Shown: in pieces, positions 1 to 8,053 of the stretch
Position numbering within the stretch: the first letter of the stretch is position 1
Layout: every line of letters starts with the position of its first letter
Notes under the pieces: model-generated
Databases searched by the model: none
Told to the model about the DNA's origin: nothing
Seen by the model: the letters and a program-made list of their open reading frames with translations, nothing else
Made by a program: the position numbers and the translations under genes
NCBI GenBank assembly: GCA_028532855.1
Contig: JAQQAL010000010.1
Location: forward strand, 1 to 64,000
Reading direction: 5' to 3'
Length of the DNA stretch: 64,000 nucleotides
DNA from: Candidatus Thalassospirochaeta sargassi
Lineage (GTDB): Bacteria > Spirochaetota > Spirochaetia > UBA9216

Positions 1-45
1 TACAGGGTCTTTACTGTTTTTGATAAGTTGGTAGTATGTATACAT
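1..45 (-). CDS. 5' end of a leftward gene (partial, possibly transposase-like)
   Basis: On the minus strand an ATG at 45-43 opens a frame that stays open to the window edge (MYTYYQLIKNSKDPV). It follows a good Shine-Dalgarno sequence (AAGGAAGG, 5 bases before the ATG). Only 15 residues are visible. They loosely recall the start of helix-turn-helix transposases, but that is recollection and cannot be tested here. The flanking inverted repeat (43-51 against 117-125) would fit a mobile-element end. Confidence 0.4.
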   Translation of the reverse strand, partial: MYTYYQLIKNSKDPV

Positions 46-125
46 GGTTCCTTCCTTGGGTTGGTTTTTTGTGTAACCCTATGCTGCCCGATTTCGTTGA
101 TCTTGGGCAACAGGGGGGAACCATG
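43..125. repeat. 9-bp inverted repeat CATGGTTCC / GGAACCATG
   Basis: CATGGTTCC at 43-51 is matched by its exact reverse complement at 117-125. Between them is a second pair, TGCCC near 86 against GGGCA near 105. The outer repeat overlaps the start codon of the leftward gene. It could be a mobile-element end, an operator, or chance. Confidence 0.35.
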
Positions 126-142
126 TTTCTTCTCTGATCATT

Positions 143-1405
143 ATGTTGATAGATGATTTCATTTTGTCATTAATATCTCTGGCGGTTATACGTGGTTTCG
201 GATTTATTATATATGTACTCTTTCTGGTTAGAGAAAAAAGTCTTCGAAACGGCTTTTTTGCAATCGGGTGGTTTATTTATTTTCTAGGTCCGATAGTTCA
301 ACTGTTCTGGGGTAATAATTCGAACGAAGAGTTACTGACATTTTATCTTTTCTCTGCTGTTCTGGGGCTCTTTTTCCTATTATTCGGGCTTCTGCTTTAT
401 ATAAGAAAAATAAGCCCTGGAAAGACATTGCTGGTTACCGGCTCATTTATCCCTGTCCTTATTCTTTTAACTGTTTTTTTTACAGATAAGATTGGTATAA
501 TAGCTTCAGTTCTGCAGTCTTTTTATACCCTCTGTCTGCTTATTCTTGTAATCTTTAATAGAAATTTATTTATAGATAATCGCTCTAATATAAGTTTTTT
601 CTGGCTCTGTTTTTCTCTCTTCATTGCAATCATTCATGCCTTCGGATTTAATTTTTTTATGAAATCGATGCAGTTGTCTCTGAGGTTTACCGTAACAGGA
701 GGGCTGAATTTATCACTGCTGCTTTTTCAGCTTTTTCTCATCTGGGAACAGGTTCAGAAATCTTTTGAGCAATCTATTCACGATAAGGAAATCCTGCTGC
801 AGGAAGTACATCACAGGGTTAAGAACAACCTGATGATACTTTCGTCTATGTTGAGACTTCATTCATATAACACTGAGAATGAGGAAAGGCTTGCAATGGT
901 AGAGAGCATTGAAAACCGGATAAACAGTATGGCGCTTGTGCATGAGCATCTCTATCATTGCTCCGACTTCAAGCGGATAAATATGAATGATTACATTCAT
1001 GAACTAGTACAGAACATCGAGTCGAGTTTTGATGCGCCGTTACCATCTATCAGGTTGAATGTTGAAAGTGATGAGATATACATCGATTTCGAAAGACTGA
1101 TGCCTCTCGGGATGCTCTTAAATGAGGTTCTAACAAATTCTTATAAGCATGCCTTTGCTGATACAGAAGATCCGGAGATAAATGTCAGTATGAAAAAGGC
1201 TGATGAAGGCTTTTACGTTGTATTGGTATCAGATAACGGTTCTGGTTTTGAGTTTATGGAAGAAGGTTATGATGCAGGTTCAACAGGATTACTGATTATT
1301 AAAGCTCTAGCTGATCAGCTTGAAGCTGAGATATCCGTGAAAAACATCGTAGGCACTGAGTATATGATAATAATCCCGAAACTGGGAAAAAATAAAAAAA
1401 TTTGA
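143..1405 (+). CDS. Membrane sensor histidine kinase, HisKA_2 type
   Basis: A 420-residue membrane kinase. Residues 1-205 hold about seven hydrophobic segments and no recognisable extracytoplasmic domain. The H-box HHRVKNN lies near residue 223, which is the HisKA_2/HWE-like variant rather than classic HisKA. The ATPase domain follows, with an N-box (LLNEVLTNSYKHAF), a G1-like motif (DNGSGF) and a closing GSTGLLIIKALADQL. Such kinases usually phosphorylate stand-alone or output-domain receivers. No response regulator is adjacent, so the partner is unknown. No clear Shine-Dalgarno precedes the ATG. Transcription ends at the hairpin at 1493-1524. Confidence 0.85.
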   Translation: MLIDDFILSLISLAVIRGFGFIIYVLFLVREKSLRNGFFAIGWFIYFLGPIVQLFWGNNSNEELLTFYLFSAVLGLFFLLFGLLLYIRKISPGKTLLVTGSFIPVLILLTVFFTDKIGIIASVLQSFYTLCLLILVIFNRNLFIDNRSNISFFWLCFSLFIAIIHAFGFNFFMKSMQLSLRFTVTGGLNLSLLLFQLFLIWEQVQKSFEQSIHDKEILLQEVHHRVKNNLMILSSMLRLHSYNTENEERLAMVESIENRINSMALVHEHLYHCSDFKRINMNDYIHELVQNIESSFDAPLPSIRLNVESDEIYIDFERLMPLGMLLNEVLTNSYKHAFADTEDPEINVSMKKADEGFYVVLVSDNGSGFEFMEEGYDAGSTGLLIIKALADQLEAEISVKNIVGTEYMIIIPKLGKNKKI

Positions 1406-1492
1406 TTTTCCTATGCAGAATAACTATATTTATATATAGGAACGTAAGGACAACGGACCTCCTTTTTTTCTTCTTCTCCTTTAATTTTTAAA

Positions 1493-1524
1493 GGGGCATC
1501 TTTGTTAAAGATGCCCTTTTTTTT
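1493..1524. terminator. Bidirectional intrinsic terminator
   Basis: GGGCATCTTT-GTT-AAAGATGCCC followed by a run of eight T on the plus strand, with A-rich flanking on the other side. It sits between the convergent kinase and helicase genes and overlaps the helicase stop codon. Confidence 0.85.
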
Positions 1525-3529
1525 ATTTAGAATCAAATTTTGCCTTCATTGCCGCAAATTGAGCCAGGGCGGCTCCTGTATCAAGAATTTGATCCTCCTG
1601 ATGAGGAACAATCAGCTCTTCCGGAATCTCTTCAAGAAAGCGGGATGGAATAGTCTCTACAACATCGCGCATGACACGTCTGCTGCGGCATGAGGTAATA
1701 AACAGTTTCTCTCTGGCTCTGGTTATTGCAACATAAAACAGGCGCCGCTCTTCCTCAATATTATCCGGATTTTCATCGATAGCTCTAGCGTGAGGGACTA
1801 TATGATCCTCGATACCTGCAAGAAAAACTACCTGAAACTCAAGGCCCTTTGAAGCGTGAATTGTCATCAGGTTGATTTTTCCTTCCTCTTCCTCGTCTGC
1901 ATCGTCACTCGTGATAAGGGTAATCTTATTCAGATAATCATAAATGCTCGGTTTTAAATTATCCGGGTTTTTCTCCCAGTTTTCAAAAAACTCTATAAAC
2001 TTCTGCACATTACCGAATTTCCATCGTGCGAGTTTTTCATTTTTCGAGTTATCAGTTATCAGATATCCCCAGTAGTCAATCTCGTCGATGAGAGCCCGCA
2101 ATGAGACTGTCATCTTTTTGCCTGAAAGAAACCGTTCACGATATCCGTTAATAAGATCAAGAAACTCGGTTATATGCGCGCGAAGTGAATCTTTAAGTGA
2201 GGAATCTGCATCACGAACTACAAGGGTCATTGCTGAAAATATTGAACAGTCCTGTTGTTCAGCAAGCTCCCTGAGTTTCATAAGAGTTGTATTTCCAATA
2301 CCGCGTCTGGGCGTATTAATTATACGAAGTAGATTTACATCATCATCTGGATTAGAAATAACCCTGAGATAAGAAATGATATCTTTTATCTCCTTCCGCT
2401 GGAAAAAACTTTGTCCTCCGGAGACTTTATATGGTATATTGGCCGCAAGAAAAGCCTCTTCAAGGGTAGCTGTGAGGCTGTTGGTTCGAACAAGTACGCC
2501 TACATCATGAAATTTGATGTTTTCTTCATAATGAAAACGGTGAATCAGTTCGGCTATGAACTCAGCTTCGTTGATTTCGTTTTCAGGATGAAAAATTTCG
2601 ATAGATTTTCCGTCGGAGGTACCCGTCCAGAGTTCTTTTTCTTTCCGGTTTGTGTTGTTGGCGATTACCTTATTGGCCGCGGCCAGGATGTTTTTTGTAG
2701 AACGGTAATTCTGCTCGAGCTTTATTTCTTCACGCTCGGGAAAATCCTGCTCGAAATTGACTATATTCTGATAGTTTGCGCCGCGCCAGGAGTATATAGA
2801 CTGATCATCGTCGCCTACGACGCAGACGTTACGGTTTGTAATGCCTAGAAGCTTGACAAGGTTGTACTGTGCCATTGATGTGTCCTGAAACTCATCAACC
2901 ATGATGTATTTATATCTTTCCCGGTATGCGTCAAGGACCTCCGGATTTTTCTGGAAAAGCATCTGCGGCATGATAATAAGATCATCAAAGTCAACAGCAT
3001 TGTAGGCGGCAAGATGGCTGTGGTATCTGTCGAATATAGGTTTGTAAGATGTGTTTGTATGGTCCCATACGGCACGTCCTGTTTTAATCTCCGAGATGAG
3101 ATTGTTTACCATATAAAGATCAAGGTTATCACCGCCGAGTCCCGCATAACGGGCGGCTTCTTTCACCGCTGAGTTTTTATCAGCCTGGTCATAAATCGTG
3201 AAATTTTCTTTGTAACCCGGCAGATGATGAATTGATTCGCGCAGAATCTTTACACCGAAAGCATGAAATGTTGAAACGGTAAGGCTGCCGAGTTTCTGCC
3301 CTGTTAGCTCTTTAACACGTTCTTCCATTTCCCGGGCAGCCTTGTTGGTAAAAGTCAGCGCCAGGATAGACGACTGCGGAATACCTGATTCAAGCATGTG
3401 GGCAATCCGGAATGTAATCATCCTTGTTTTACCGCTGCCGGCACCGGCTATTATAAGTACGGGGCCTTCTATAATTGAGGCAGCTTTACATTGCATATCG
3501 TTGAGTTCTTTTTCAAGTTGTATTGCCAA
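1523..3529 (-). CDS. pcrA: ATP-dependent DNA helicase, UvrD/PcrA/Rep family
   Basis: A superfamily 1A 3'-5' DNA helicase of 668 residues, within the usual range for the family. Seen in order: Q-motif region LNDMQ; Walker A AGAGSGKT (28-35); motif II VDEFQDTS; motif III GDDDQSIYSWRGA; motif IV YRST; motif V TIHASKGLEF; motif VI RRLFYVAITRA. It should act in nucleotide-excision and replication-fork repair. The start is TTG, because the Q-motif lies only nine residues in and no upstream ATG exists. It follows the exporter gene by 10 bases on the same strand, so the two are probably co-transcribed. Assignment to PcrA rather than UvrD or Rep is by general resemblance only. Confidence 0.9.
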   Translation of the reverse strand: MAIQLEKELNDMQCKAASIIEGPVLIIAGAGSGKTRMITFRIAHMLESGIPQSSILALTFTNKAAREMEERVKELTGQKLGSLTVSTFHAFGVKILRESIHHLPGYKENFTIYDQADKNSAVKEAARYAGLGGDNLDLYMVNNLISEIKTGRAVWDHTNTSYKPIFDRYHSHLAAYNAVDFDDLIIMPQMLFQKNPEVLDAYRERYKYIMVDEFQDTSMAQYNLVKLLGITNRNVCVVGDDDQSIYSWRGANYQNIVNFEQDFPEREEIKLEQNYRSTKNILAAANKVIANNTNRKEKELWTGTSDGKSIEIFHPENEINEAEFIAELIHRFHYEENIKFHDVGVLVRTNSLTATLEEAFLAANIPYKVSGGQSFFQRKEIKDIISYLRVISNPDDDVNLLRIINTPRRGIGNTTLMKLRELAEQQDCSIFSAMTLVVRDADSSLKDSLRAHITEFLDLINGYRERFLSGKKMTVSLRALIDEIDYWGYLITDNSKNEKLARWKFGNVQKFIEFFENWEKNPDNLKPSIYDYLNKITLITSDDADEEEEGKINLMTIHASKGLEFQVVFLAGIEDHIVPHARAIDENPDNIEEERRLFYVAITRAREKLFITSCRSRRVMRDVVETIPSRFLEEIPEELIVPHQEDQILDTGAALAQFAAMKAKFDSK

Positions 3530-3539
3530 TTTTTACTCT

Positions 3540-4019
3540 CTACATCTGTTTTGTGAATATTGAAGCTGCTTCAGTGCCGAAATAGATCAGCAATGAGACA
3601 ATAATGCCGGAAATAACGGCTCCGGCCGCCACAGCAAGGCATGTTTTCCTGCGATCGAGACCGAGGATCCACGCCCCCAGGGTTCCGGTGTATGCTCCCG
3701 TTATCGGAAGCGGAATTCCTACGAAGAGCATAATCCCTAAATAGCCGTATTTATCTACCTGTGCAGAGACCTTATGCCGGGCTCTTGTTACAAGCCTGTC
3801 GAAGAGACCCCGGTACCATGCCATCTTGTAGAAAAGCTTGTGAAGCGAATCAAGAAAGAGGTAGACAAGGGGCCCTAGAGCTGCGTTGAGTATAACGCAG
3901 TAAAAGTATGCTGTAAGCGGATGAATTCCGTTGAAGACTGCATATGGTATAGCACCGCGAAGCTCGGAAATGGGTAACAGCGTAAAGGCCGCGGTAATCA
4001 GATAGGTTTTAATATCCAT
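3540..4019 (-). CDS. Small multidrug-export family membrane protein (COG2426)
   Basis: A 159-residue integral membrane protein with about four hydrophobic helices and the family's opening pattern (LLPISELRGAIPYA) and mid-protein GIPLPITGAYTG. This matches Sm_multidrug_ex (PF06695), whose transport function is poorly established. It precedes the helicase gene by 10 bases. There is no Shine-Dalgarno. A promoter lies so close to the ATG that the mRNA should be leaderless. Confidence 0.8.
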   Translation of the reverse strand: MDIKTYLITAAFTLLPISELRGAIPYAVFNGIHPLTAYFYCVILNAALGPLVYLFLDSLHKLFYKMAWYRGLFDRLVTRARHKVSAQVDKYGYLGIMLFVGIPLPITGAYTGTLGAWILGLDRRKTCLAVAAGAVISGIIVSLLIYFGTEAASIFTKQM

Positions 4020-4026
4020 AGCGCGT

Positions 4027-4055
4027 ATTTTAACAAAGAGGAGCGCACTAGTCCA
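4027..4055 (-). promoter_or_regulatory. Sigma-70 promoter, leaderless geometry
   Basis: On the minus strand: TGGACT, 17-base spacer, TAAAAT, then 7 bases to the ATG of the exporter gene. Transcription would start at or one base before the start codon. Confidence 0.5.
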
Positions 4056-4063
4056 TTAGATGC

Positions 4064-4090
4064 TTGACTAAAATACCATGTAGTGATAGT
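4064..4090 (+). promoter_or_regulatory. Probable promoter of the ABC importer operon
   Basis: TTGACT at 4064-4069, then a weak -10: TAGTGT with a 17-base spacer or GATAGT with 15. It lies 40 bases before the Shine-Dalgarno of the lipoprotein gene and back to back with the leftward promoter. Confidence 0.45.
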
Positions 4091-4129
4091 GTTTCTATGC
4101 ATAAGAACAATTACCCAGAGGAGAAGAAA

Positions 4130-5149
4130 ATGAAAAACAGATATTTTGCAGTATTAATGGTACTGCTTGTTATTAGCTCGGCTGCATTTATCAGCGGATG
4201 CAGCAAGGAAGAAGCTGCTCAGGAGACTGCAGCTGAAGAAGTAAAGGAAGCTGCTGTGGAACCGGTGAAAATCGGTATCTCAAAGATTGTTGCTCACCCG
4301 GCGCTTGATGCCCTTGAGCAGGGAATTGTTGAAGTTGTTTCGGAGAAATATCCTGATGCAGTTTTTGATCTGCAGAATGCAAATGGTGAAATGACCACAG
4401 CATCTTCAATCGCTCAGAAGTTTAAATCAGAAAAGGTAGATGTCGCCGTAGGTATTGCTACACCCACAGCCCAGGCCCTTGCCCAGGCTATTACTGATAC
4501 CCCTGTTATGTTCAGCGCTGTAACCGATCCTGTTGATGCAGGTCTTGTAACTTCTACCGCAATGGGAGAGGGTAATGTAACCGGTGTTTCTGATATGACT
4601 CCCGTAAAGGAACAGATTGAACTTCTTGCCAGTCTAATAGATTTGAAGACACTTGGTCATGTATACACAAACTCCGAGGCAAATGCTGTTCGTCTCGCAG
4701 AGATTACTGAAGAGGTTTGCGGTGAGCTTGGTATTACGTTCATAGGTACCGGCGTAAGCAACTCGGCTGAAGTTAAACAGGCTGCCCAGGCAATTGCCGG
4801 TAAGATTGATGCCTTCTATGTAAGTACTGACAACACGGTTGTTTCTGCAATAAGCGCCATGGTTGATGTAGCTGAAAAAGCAGGAATTCCTATTGTTTCA
4901 GCCGACCCGACTTCTTCAGAACCCGGCGGAGTACTGCTTTCATGGGGCTTTGATTACTACAAGATGGGAAAAGCCTCAGGAAGAATGGTTCTCCAGCTCC
5001 TTGAGGGTGCTGATCCTGCCAGTCTACCTACAATGTTCATGACCGATCCGTCAGATATCGACCTGCTTATCGATACCGAGAATGCCAAAGCGCTTGGAAT
5101 TGATATCCCTGCAGATCTGCTTGCCGCTGCCAGGACGGTACAGTATTAA
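4130..5149 (+). CDS. ABC importer substrate-binding lipoprotein (ABC_sub_bind family)
   Basis: A periplasmic binding protein of the ABC_sub_bind type (PF04392, COG2984). The mature lipoprotein starts at the Cys of the lipobox (FISGC, residue 24). ATG 4130 is preferred over the upstream in-frame ATG at 4064 because it follows a GGAG-type Shine-Dalgarno and opens directly into the signal peptide; the extra 22 residues would ruin the signal. The next gene begins immediately after the stop. In Streptococcus, homologous sets (TrpXYZ) sit under a tryptophan T-box. No T-box is visible here, so the substrate is unknown. Confidence 0.9.
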   Translation: MKNRYFAVLMVLLVISSAAFISGCSKEEAAQETAAEEVKEAAVEPVKIGISKIVAHPALDALEQGIVEVVSEKYPDAVFDLQNANGEMTTASSIAQKFKSEKVDVAVGIATPTAQALAQAITDTPVMFSAVTDPVDAGLVTSTAMGEGNVTGVSDMTPVKEQIELLASLIDLKTLGHVYTNSEANAVRLAEITEEVCGELGITFIGTGVSNSAEVKQAAQAIAGKIDAFYVSTDNTVVSAISAMVDVAEKAGIPIVSADPTSSEPGGVLLSWGFDYYKMGKASGRMVLQLLEGADPASLPTMFMTDPSDIDLLIDTENAKALGIDIPADLLAAARTVQY

Positions 5150-6052
5150 ATGATTGAGGGTATAATTGTTGAGGGCCTGATCTACGGGATCATGGCTCTC
5201 GGCGTTTTTTTATCGTTCAGAGTCCTTGATTTTCCTGATCTGTCTGTAGACGGTACATTCCCGCTCGGTGCGGCTGTGATGGCCATCTGCTTAACCGGCG
5301 GAATGAATATGGGCCTTGCCCTGCTTGTCTCTTTTACCGCGGGGTTTATAGCCGGAGGTATTACGGCTGTAATTCATAACAAGCTGGGTGTTCCCAGCCT
5401 TCTTGCCGGTATTCTTACAATGACAATGCTATGGTCGATTAATATCAGGGTGCTCGGCAGCCGTGCAAACCTGCCGCTTCTGCGTACAGAGACTATCCTT
5501 ACAAGTATAAGAACTCTGGGTGAAGCTACTATCGGAGAGACTGCAGCTCTGCTGATATTTTTTGTTATTGTAGTTTTGATTATCAAGCTGCTTCTGGATT
5601 TATTTTTTCACACGGACCTGGGGCTTACTATGGGTGCGATGGGCGATAATGAACAGATGATAATAAGTCAGGGTGTCAATCCTGAAATGGTAAAAATTAT
5701 CGGTGTGGGATTATCTAATGGGCTGGTAGCAATCAGCGGAGCCTTTGCTGCACAGTATCAGGGTTTTGCTGATGTAAACCTGGGCCAGGGTATCGTGGTT
5801 TCTGGGCTTGCCATGGTTATGCTCGGTGAATTTTTATTTTCGTCAAACCGGATTGGTCTTCTGACACTTCGGGTTATTCTCGGAGCAATACTGTACAAGG
5901 CAATAATGTTCTTTGGAAGGTATTACGGGTACTACATCAATCTTACCCCGAATGATCTGAAACTACTCACCGGACTGCTCATTATTCTGAGCCTTATTCT
6001 TACGAAGTACCGATCAAAATCACTGAAGTTCCGGAGGCCTGCGAATGATTAA
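5150..6052 (+). CDS. ABC importer permease (COG4120)
   Basis: A 300-residue inner-membrane permease with eight or more hydrophobic segments, of the branched-chain-amino-acid/COG4120 type. It opens with the family pattern EGLIYGIMALGVFLSFRVLDFPDLSVDG. ATG directly abuts the upstream TAA, and its end overlaps the ATPase gene by 8 bases. That is tight translational coupling, as expected for one transporter complex. It pairs with the lipoprotein and ATPase on either side. Confidence 0.92.
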   Translation: MIEGIIVEGLIYGIMALGVFLSFRVLDFPDLSVDGTFPLGAAVMAICLTGGMNMGLALLVSFTAGFIAGGITAVIHNKLGVPSLLAGILTMTMLWSINIRVLGSRANLPLLRTETILTSIRTLGEATIGETAALLIFFVIVVLIIKLLLDLFFHTDLGLTMGAMGDNEQMIISQGVNPEMVKIIGVGLSNGLVAISGAFAAQYQGFADVNLGQGIVVSGLAMVMLGEFLFSSNRIGLLTLRVILGAILYKAIMFFGRYYGYYINLTPNDLKLLTGLLIILSLILTKYRSKSLKFRRPAND

Positions 6053-6836
6053 ACTTGAAAAGATCAATATGATATTCGGAGAGGGGACTCCCGACCGGAA
6101 TCATGTACTGCGGGACGTTGATCTGCAGATTAACAAGGGTGATTTTATTACAATAATCGGTTCGAACGGTGCTGGAAAAACCACACTGTTTAATGTTGTT
6201 TCTGGAAATAAACGTCCGTCTTCAGGAAAGGTTATTGTGAACAACAAAGACGTAACAAACCATCCGGAATATAAGAGAGCAAAGTATATAGGACGCATTT
6301 TCCAGGATCCTCTGCTGGGTACAGCCGGAAATATGTCGATTTCAGATAATATGCTGGTTGCCGGAAACAAGGGCTTCAAGGGCCTGAAAATAAGCCTGAA
6401 CAGGAAAAAGCGTGAGTATTTTCGTGAGCAGCTTAAGTATCTTGATATCGAGCTTGAAAACAGGATGAGCGACAACGTGGGAATGCTTTCAGGGGGGCAG
6501 AGACAGGCGCTTACCCTGCTGATGATGTCTCTATCAAGACCCGAGCTTGTACTGCTTGATGAGCATACAGCCGCACTTGATCCGAGAAACGCCTCGAAGG
6601 TTATGGAGCTGACGGATAAGTTTATTGATGAATATGGTTTTACTGTAATGATGATTACTCATAACATGCAGCATGCGATTGACAATGGAAATCGCCTACT
6701 GATGATGGATGAGGGCAGAATAATACTTGATATCAGCGGTGAAGAGAAAAATTCCATGACAGTCGAAAGTCTTATAAAAAAGTTTCATGACATCAGAAAC
6801 AAGGATTTTGCCACGGATAAAACGCTGCTCTCTTAG
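6045..6836 (+). CDS. ABC importer ATP-binding protein (COG1101)
   Basis: The nucleotide-binding subunit of the importer, 263 residues. Walker A GSNGAGKTT is near residue 38, the signature is LSGGQRQAL, Walker B is LVLLDEHTAALD, and the switch His is in MITHNMQHA. The glutamate after the Walker B aspartate is present, so it should be active. It overlaps the permease gene by 8 bases. A terminator hairpin begins inside its last codons. Confidence 0.92.
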   Translation: MIKLEKINMIFGEGTPDRNHVLRDVDLQINKGDFITIIGSNGAGKTTLFNVVSGNKRPSSGKVIVNNKDVTNHPEYKRAKYIGRIFQDPLLGTAGNMSISDNMLVAGNKGFKGLKISLNRKKREYFREQLKYLDIELENRMSDNVGMLSGGQRQALTLLMMSLSRPELVLLDEHTAALDPRNASKVMELTDKFIDEYGFTVMMITHNMQHAIDNGNRLLMMDEGRIILDISGEEKNSMTVESLIKKFHDIRNKDFATDKTLLS

Positions 6837-6852
6837 AGAGCGGCGTTTTTTT
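6821..6852. terminator. Intrinsic terminator overlapping the ATPase stop
   Basis: AACGCTGCTCTC-TTAG-AGAGCGGCGTT followed by T7. The left arm encodes the last residues of the ATPase and the loop contains its TAG stop. It also lies just beyond the end of the convergent DUF362 gene. Confidence 0.85.
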
Positions 6853-6864
6853 CGAATGCTGGGG

Positions 6865-8007
6865 CTACCTGATAATCCCGCTGCTGTTTAACGTTCTTTT
6901 CACGGCAATTGCGTCTTCAGGACAGACCTCATGGCAGCAGAAACAGCGAATGCATTTATCGTAATTAATTTTTATCATATCATCACAGCTTAAGGCTTCG
7001 GCGGGACAAATACTGACACACTCCCGGCAGCGTATGCATCTCTTCTCGATGAATACAGGTTTGGGGTTCAGATTGTATAAAAACCTTTTGATAAATGCAG
7101 GAGACAGGAACTCCCTGAGCTGGTTATTTGAACCTGTCAGTTTGATTTTCTGAAAACGTTGAATTTTCGCATCTTCCAGTCTCATTCCGGCTGTTTCCAC
7201 ATCATGCGAATTCTCAAGCCATACTCTGCGATCCAGAGCCTCCCTGATTACAGGGATAATATCCGGATCATAACCGATTATGCGGCAGGCTGTAATATCC
7301 ATGGCCAGCAGGTTGGATGAGGCGAGAAGCAGATCGGTTTTTTTTGCAAAGCCGTTTCCGGGGCCCGGGCCCTCCATAGAAATAATTGCATCCATGAACG
7401 CGAAATCAGGCTTAAGGGCCTGATGAAGGTCCACTATCATTGCCGCAAAATCCGAGCGGGTCGGAAATTTCATGTGAAAAGAGCTTTTCAAAAGCCCCGG
7501 AATCATTCCAAACTGGTTTTTAACAGCTCCGGTAAAATACATCAGCTGATGGGTTTTCAGTTTTGGCAGACTGATTATCAAATCGATATTTTCAACTGCA
7601 TCTGTTACTGTAAAACTCTTAACCTTTCGACCTTCAGGGTTTTTAATAACTGTGCTTCTTTTAAGGAAGTCGTACCACCTGATGCCCTCGTCTTCGCATA
7701 CATCCCAGAGTCCACAGCCCTTCGCCTTGAAACCGGGTTTAGGAAAACCGGGGGAGTCGCCGGCAATAATTTCAGATGCGCCGAGTTCTTTCATTAGCCG
7801 GATAGCCGCTCTGAAAAATTCGGGATGAGTTGTGGCGGTTTTTTTTATATTCGAATCAAGCAGGACATTGGGTTTAAGAAGAACACGTTTCCCCTCTACA
7901 TCAAGGACATCCTTTCCTCCCGCAAGCATCCAGGATTCACGCAATTTATCAAGTATCAACTCAGGATTGTAGTCATCACATTCAAGTATAGCAACGGTAT
8001 TATTCAT
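6865..8007 (-). CDS. DUF362 domain protein with C-terminal 2[4Fe-4S] ferredoxin domain
   Basis: A 380-residue cytoplasmic protein. The DUF362 domain (about 1-300) has the hallmark RVLLKPNVL and SLPKLKTHQL patterns. The C-terminus holds two clusters (CIRCRECVSICP and CIRCFCCHEVCP) typical of bacterial-type 2[4Fe-4S] ferredoxins. Function is unknown; an electron-transfer or iron-sulfur role is plausible. It is a tandem paralogue of the next gene upstream (8054-9220), 46 bases apart. There is no Shine-Dalgarno; TATATT lies 6 bases before the ATG. Confidence 0.85.
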   Translation of the reverse strand: MNNTVAILECDDYNPELILDKLRESWMLAGGKDVLDVEGKRVLLKPNVLLDSNIKKTATTHPEFFRAAIRLMKELGASEIIAGDSPGFPKPGFKAKGCGLWDVCEDEGIRWYDFLKRSTVIKNPEGRKVKSFTVTDAVENIDLIISLPKLKTHQLMYFTGAVKNQFGMIPGLLKSSFHMKFPTRSDFAAMIVDLHQALKPDFAFMDAIISMEGPGPGNGFAKKTDLLLASSNLLAMDITACRIIGYDPDIIPVIREALDRRVWLENSHDVETAGMRLEDAKIQRFQKIKLTGSNNQLREFLSPAFIKRFLYNLNPKPVFIEKRCIRCRECVSICPAEALSCDDMIKINYDKCIRCFCCHEVCPEDAIAVKRTLNSSGIIR

Positions 8008-8053
8008 AAATAGAATATAGCAGAAAGAAGGTTTTGTTTATAGTAAGGAGCAA

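Noticed and set aside
2088-3075. Several open frames opposite or inside the helicase gene (2088-2372, 2411-2848, 2845-3075)
   Set aside because: They lie wholly within a gene with full helicase motifs, have no Shine-Dalgarno and no protein-like composition.
4020-4129. T-box or other riboswitch before the TrpXYZ-like importer
   Set aside because: Only about 110 bases, no T-box sequence or anti-terminator; a plain promoter fits. The tryptophan assignment was dropped too.
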